This document shows, piece after piece, positions 60,325 to 64,000 of a stretch of DNA of 64,000 nt; positions within the stretch are counted from its first letter, which is position 1; the number at the start of each line of letters is the position of its first letter. This stretch comes from Chitinophaga pinensis. GTDB taxonomy: Bacteria > Bacteroidota > Bacteroidia > Chitinophagales > CAMDFR01. The position numbers and the translations under genes are program-made. Below the pieces are notes generated by a model. The model worked only from the letters and a program-made list of their open reading frames with translations, did no database searches and was not told the DNA's origin. The stretch covers positions 1-64,000 of the forward strand of contig CAMART010000016.1 of the NCBI GenBank assembly GCA_945860705.1. Direction: 5' to 3'.

Positions 60325-60996
60325 ATGAAGAAAATAAGCATTTCCATTTTTATTATTACGAGCATATTTGTAGGTGTAAGCTGTAATAAAGATAAAACAC
60401 AAGCTCCACCAGAACCTTGTGATCCTAGTAAAGTTTATTTTGAACAGGATGTACTTCCAATTATTCAAAGTAACTGTGCAAAAAGTGGGTGTCATGATGC
60501 TGGCTCACATGTAGAAGGTCTGAACTTGACCACTTATAATGGAATAATGGAAATTGTAAAAAAAGGAAATGCAAATGACAGTAAATTACATAAAGTAATA
60601 ACTGATAATGATCCGAGTGATATTATGCCTCCTCCTCCGAGTGCGCCTTTGACTGCAGATCAAATAAATATTATTGATTATTGGATAGCCGAAGGTGCGC
60701 TAAATAATAGATGTGAAAATAGCAACTGTAATTCTACCAATATGTCTTTTGCTACAGATATAAAACCAACAATAGATGCAAATTGCCTTGGATGCCATAG
60801 TAGTGCAGGAGGAACTTCGGGTGGATATGATTTTAGTACTTATAATGGTGTAAAAAGTGCTGTAACCAATAATAAGTTATACGAATCTATTGTACAAACA
60901 GGATCAGCCGTATCTATGCCACCAGCTAGTAAACTAAGCCAATGTAAAATAGATCAAGTAAAATCTTGGATAGATGCTGGTGCTCCCAATAACTAA
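60325..60996 (+). CDS. Lipoprotein with two cytochrome-c-like domains
   Basis: A lipoprotein signal (IITSIFVGVSCNKD) is followed by two homologous domains. Domain 1 has NCAKSGCHD (C-x4-C-H) and domain 2 has NCLGCHS (canonical CxxCH). Each continues with a Met-Pro-Pro segment (DIMPPPPS, VSMPPASK) that could supply the distal Met, and each ends in a DYWIAEGA/KSWIDAGA helix. An electron-transfer role is inferred. The 58293 product resembles domain 1. Confidence 0.82.
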   Translation: MKKISISIFIITSIFVGVSCNKDKTQAPPEPCDPSKVYFEQDVLPIIQSNCAKSGCHDAGSHVEGLNLTTYNGIMEIVKKGNANDSKLHKVITDNDPSDIMPPPPSAPLTADQINIIDYWIAEGALNNRCENSNCNSTNMSFATDIKPTIDANCLGCHSSAGGTSGGYDFSTYNGVKSAVTNNKLYESIVQTGSAVSMPPASKLSQCKIDQVKSWIDAGAPNN

Positions 60997-61058
60997 CAGC
61001 TACAATCTATCAAATATCTTTTTTGTTAATTATTCTTATTCTATATCAAAACATATAC

Positions 61059-61066
61059 TAACTTTG
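61059..61066 (+). promoter_or_regulatory. TAACTTTG -7 box before the ubiE/menG gene
   Basis: This matches TAnnTTTG, 22 bp before the ATG. No convincing -33 was seen. Confidence 0.45.
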
Positions 61067-61088
61067 TCGTGTTTTCGTTATACTAAAT

Positions 61089-61826
61089 ATGATTGCTTTG
61101 AAACACGATACAATAAGACCATACGGACATACTGATACTACTAAAAAAGAAGAAGTAGAGCATATGTTTGATAATATAGCTCATCGCTACGATTTTTTAA
61201 ATCACTTACTTTCTGCAGGCATTGACCATACTTGGAGGAAAAAAGCTGTAAACTATATTGGAGAAATACATCCAAAAATAATTGCTGACCTTGCTACCGG
61301 TACTGGTGATTTTGCAATGGAAAGTGCTAGACTTAATCCTACAAAAATAATTGGAATAGATATTAGTGATGAAATGATGCACTATGGTAGAATCAAAACA
61401 AAAAATAAAAAATATGATTTTATCGAATTTATAAAAGGTGATAGTGAAAAACTTGAATTTGATGATAATTACTTTGATGCTATGACTGTGGGTTTTGGAG
61501 TAAGAAATTATCAAAATCTAGAACAAGGACTCACCGAAATGAAACGAATTTTAAGAACAAATGGTAGATTGGTAATACTAGAAGTATCTATACCGAAAAA
61601 TACACTTATGAAATTTATTTTCAATATTTATTTCAATTATTTCTGTCCATTTATTGGTAGATTGTTTTCTAAGGATGTGCGAGCATATACATACTTAAAT
61701 GAAAGTGTAAATGCATTTCCTAGTGGGAAAAACTTCACAGATATACTTGAAAAAATAGGCTTTAGAAATGTAGTTTGGAAACCATTAACTTTTGGTATTT
61801 GTGCCATGTACACATGCGAAAAATAA
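61089..61826 (+). CDS. ubiE: Demethylmenaquinone methyltransferase
   Basis: The UbiE/MenG family signatures are present: HMFDNIAHRYDFLNHLLSAG, WRKKAVNYIGE, motif I ADLATGTGDFAMES, GDSEKLEFDDNYFDAMTVGF and GVRNYQNLEQGLTEMKRIL. At 245 residues it has the normal length. It performs the last methylation of menaquinone, the expected quinone in Bacteroidota. Its end overlaps the next gene's start by 13 bp. Confidence 0.95.
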   Translation: MIALKHDTIRPYGHTDTTKKEEVEHMFDNIAHRYDFLNHLLSAGIDHTWRKKAVNYIGEIHPKIIADLATGTGDFAMESARLNPTKIIGIDISDEMMHYGRIKTKNKKYDFIEFIKGDSEKLEFDDNYFDAMTVGFGVRNYQNLEQGLTEMKRILRTNGRLVILEVSIPKNTLMKFIFNIYFNYFCPFIGRLFSKDVRAYTYLNESVNAFPSGKNFTDILEKIGFRNVVWKPLTFGICAMYTCEK

Positions 61827-62494
61827 ATATCGTCATATTATTACTTATTAGTATTACTACTATAAAAGCTCAGGTAAACTATTTTGAGCTGAGTAATAAA
61901 TTGATGTATTTTGGTATTAGTATGGGTTTTACTGGTGGTGACTATAAACTTATTCCTGCTCCTACCATCTCTAGAAAAGATAGCATCTATAATTTTAAAA
62001 CAATTGTTCAACCAGGCTTTAATTTGGGTATAATAGGCAACTTACAAGTGCATAAATATTTTGATATCAGATTGATTCCATCATTAGTATTTACAGATAG
62101 AAGAATCCAATATGCTATGAATGATGGAACAAAAATTAATAAACAGGTACAACATATTTATATCTCTCTTCCTCTAGAGTTTAGATACAAATCAAAACCA
62201 ATCAAAGATTTTAGACTTTTTATAATGTCTGGTATTAGATACGACTTTGATTTAAATTCAAACAATAAAAAACGAGGCGATCCTCTATCAATAAAAGTAA
62301 AACCTCACGATTTATGTTTTGAGTATGGTATAGGATTTCAGTATTATTTTACTTATTTTATTATTTCTCCCGAATTTAAAATGAGTCATGGATTGCTTGA
62401 TATCAAAGGCTCAAATGAAGGACTCATACAACAACGAGTAATAGATAAAATATTCTCAAGAGCATTTACTATCACTATCAATTTTGAAGGATGA
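61814..62494 (+). CDS. PorT-family outer-membrane beta-barrel protein
   Basis: The ATG at 61814 gives a clean signal peptide (MRKINIVILLLISITTIKAQ). The longer frame to 61775 does not. The mature protein is beta-rich with PorT-like segments (FNLGIIGNLQVHKYFDIRLI, YISLPLEFRYKSKPIKDFRL, IGFQYYFTYFIISPEFKMSH). PorT-like proteins assist the Bacteroidota type IX secretion system. The gene's place right after ubiE is common in the phylum. Role inferred from the family. Confidence 0.8.
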   Translation: MRKINIVILLLISITTIKAQVNYFELSNKLMYFGISMGFTGGDYKLIPAPTISRKDSIYNFKTIVQPGFNLGIIGNLQVHKYFDIRLIPSLVFTDRRIQYAMNDGTKINKQVQHIYISLPLEFRYKSKPIKDFRLFIMSGIRYDFDLNSNNKKRGDPLSIKVKPHDLCFEYGIGFQYYFTYFIISPEFKMSHGLLDIKGSNEGLIQQRVIDKIFSRAFTITINFEG

Positions 62495-62564
62495 AATTAT
62501 TTACCACTATATGATAATAGTATAAAAACGGTTTTAAAAGTTTTTACTGTATTTTTACTATACG

Positions 62565-63512
62565 ATGTCTAAATCATTTATACATACTGAAAAAATCATA
62601 CGAAAAGCTAAAGAACTTGGTTTTGATGATATAGGTTTTTCAAAAGCAACATATCTAGAAAAAGAAGCAAAAGACTTAGAAAAATGGCTGGCTCAGGGAT
62701 TTCATGGCTCTATGAAATATATGGAAAACTATTTTGATAAAAGGCTTGACCCACGACTGCTTGTAGAAGGTGCTAAAACAGTGATATCGTTGAGTCATAA
62801 TTATTTTAGCGATAAAACACAAGTAGATAATGAAGCACCAAAAATAGCCAAATACGCATATGGAAAAGACTATCATTTAGTTTTGAAAGAAAAACTAAAT
62901 GTACTTATTGATTTTATGAAGGATGAAATAGGCGATATCCAAGCAAGGGCTTTTACCGACAGCGCACCTATCATGGAACGAGCTTGGGCTGAACGCTCTG
63001 GTATAGCATGGATTGGCAAAAATACTTTAGCACTCACTAAGTCAAAAGGTTCATTTTACTTTCTTGCTGAAATCATCTGTGATGTAGAGTTTGTATACGA
63101 TAATCCTGTAAAAAATTATTGTGGTACTTGTACTAAATGTATAGACTCCTGCCCTACTCAAGCACTTTATGATGCCAAAAAAATTGATGCAAGTAAGTGT
63201 ATTTCTTACTTGACTATAGAATTGAAAGATGAATTGCTACCTAATGAATTTAAAAATAAAATGAACAATTGGATGTACGGATGCGATATTTGTCAGGATG
63301 TTTGTCCAATAAACGCTAGAACGAAACCAAATACTGAAATAGAATTTCAACCGAAAAATGAAATACTAAATTTCACTAAAAAAGATTGGGAAGAACTAAA
63401 TAAAGAAACATTTGATGTTATCTTTAAAAACAGTGCAGTGAAAAGAACTAAATTTTCTGGACTTCAGAGAAATATTTCATTTATCAAAAATAATAATTAT
63501 GAAAATAGTTAG
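62565..63512 (+). CDS. queG: Epoxyqueuosine reductase
   Basis: This is a cobalamin- and Fe-S-dependent enzyme of the last step of tRNA queuosine synthesis. Visible are GFDDIGFSKATYLEKEAK, FTDSAPIMERAWAERSGIAWIG (the family signature), and two [4Fe-4S] sets (CGTCTKCIDSCPT and CDICQDVCPIN). The 315-residue length matches the catalytic form without the HEAT-repeat extension. All key cysteines are present. Confidence 0.95.
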   Translation: MSKSFIHTEKIIRKAKELGFDDIGFSKATYLEKEAKDLEKWLAQGFHGSMKYMENYFDKRLDPRLLVEGAKTVISLSHNYFSDKTQVDNEAPKIAKYAYGKDYHLVLKEKLNVLIDFMKDEIGDIQARAFTDSAPIMERAWAERSGIAWIGKNTLALTKSKGSFYFLAEIICDVEFVYDNPVKNYCGTCTKCIDSCPTQALYDAKKIDASKCISYLTIELKDELLPNEFKNKMNNWMYGCDICQDVCPINARTKPNTEIEFQPKNEILNFTKKDWEELNKETFDVIFKNSAVKRTKFSGLQRNISFIKNNNYENS

Positions 63513-63541
63513 CATCTACACTCTTATCATAAATGTACAAA

Positions 63542-64000
63542 ATGAACAAAAGTAGTTTTGGATTATTACTAGGAATAATTCTATTCTTCATGAGCAGTTG
63601 TGCGCAATATCAAAAATGTGCTCACCTGACAATAAATGAAGATTTTTTAAGTAAAATAAAATGTGAAGAGGATTTCATAATACTTAAAAGTACTCCTATA
63701 TCTAACAATTTTTCACAAGTAGATGCATTAAAACTAGTGTATGATATCAAAAACAAAAAACTCTACTTTACAAATTCCACAAAGTATAAATTTCATTATG
63801 ATTTTTGTTCCAGTTTTCTTGGATATAAAAAAGATTTAAGCATATTTAATTATATAGAATATAGTGAGAGTAGCAATAGAAATTATATACTAGCCAATCT
63901 CAATCACTACAAAGCTTCTGATGTTTATACACTTGAGTTTTTTTCAGATGATAAAATACCAGCTAATCTAATAGAATTGATGTTTAAGGAAGTAAGTGCT
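63542..64000 (+). CDS. Lipoprotein, N-terminal part (runs off the window)
   Basis: The frame opens at ATG 63542 (an in-frame ATG at 63533 is also possible) with a lipoprotein signal ending FFMSSC. The visible about 150 residues (LVYDIKNKKLYFTNSTKYKF, HYDFCSSFLGYKKDLSIFN, NYILANLNHYKASDVYTLEF) resemble the N-terminal region found before PEP/pyruvate-binding domains in Bacteroidota exported proteins. The remainder is beyond the window, so this stays tentative. Confidence 0.6.
   Translation, partial: MNKSSFGLLLGIILFFMSSCAQYQKCAHLTINEDFLSKIKCEEDFIILKSTPISNNFSQVDALKLVYDIKNKKLYFTNSTKYKFHYDFCSSFLGYKKDLSIFNYIEYSESSNRNYILANLNHYKASDVYTLEFFSDDKIPANLIELMFKEVSA

Overview
The window is AT-rich bacterial DNA from a member of the Bacteroidota. 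The evidence is TAnnTTTG promoter boxes, a PorT-family protein, DUF4139, DUF5777 and OstA-like proteins, a CarboxypepD-regulatory TonB receptor, and a tmRNA whose tag reads GESNYALAA. It divides into a large mobile genomic island (1 to about 49,960) and a stretch of ordinary chromosome (about 49,960 to 64,000). The island's right end is the 3' end of ssrA (tmRNA). A large serine recombinase is encoded at that border and its last codons run into the tmRNA gene. The left end lies outside the window, because no second copy of the ssrA 3' end was seen.

Island, 1-19.3 kb (almost all minus strand): two complete retron-type units. Both reverse transcriptases have the retron NAxxH, YADD and VTG motifs. 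Each is preceded by a candidate msr-msd RNA bounded by an inverted repeat, and the two RNAs share a motif at their 3' ends. Retron 1 (1.6-3.3 kb) lies directly behind a DnaB-like helicase gene. Retron 2 (13.9-19.2 kb) heads a tightly overlapping four-gene operon with a possible degenerate ATPase, a pseudo-receiver and a true response-regulator receiver. Between them is a DNA-metabolism block: a Cas4-like nuclease, two OB-fold DUF3127 proteins with SSB-like acidic tips, an intact and a truncated RecD/Pif1-type helicase, a TPR/OB-fold protein and a pair of unknown paralogues. A WYL regulator (19.3 kb) faces retron 2. A 19-bp palindrome, TRTGCRGTRNAACTKCAYA, occurs upstream of it and of two other transcription units and probably marks its regulon.

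Island, 20.5-29 kb: a degenerate mini-DnaE, then a probable RiPP-like operon (minus strand). This encodes a 32-residue Pro/Gly-rich peptide, an attenuator-like hairpin, a glycosyltransferase-radical SAM/SPASM fusion, a histidine phosphatase, an O-methyltransferase and a WG-repeat protein. It is divergent from an RtcR-like sigma-54 activator with a CARF-like N-terminus. A near-consensus sigma-54 promoter points into the operon, with overlapping palindromes 70-90 bp upstream of it.

Island, 29-45.5 kb: one seven-gene minus-strand operon combining SNF2 helicase, type III Mod and Res, DUF4268 nuclease, a 1633-residue sacsin-like GHKL ATPase and an SF1 helicase-PIN fusion. This is a composite anti-phage-like locus. 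Next comes a 1-kb gene-poor region with 10-bp iterons and stacked inverted repeats, followed by the integration module (zinc-ribbon protein, MerR-like protein, serine recombinase).

Chromosome: tmRNA, a 2OG-Fe(II) oxygenase, MlaD-like and OstA/LptA-like envelope proteins, DUF4139, a TonB-dependent receptor, heme-motif lipoproteins with DUF5777 and YceI, a UbiE/MenG methyltransferase, a PorT-like protein, QueG, and a partial lipoprotein at the window edge.
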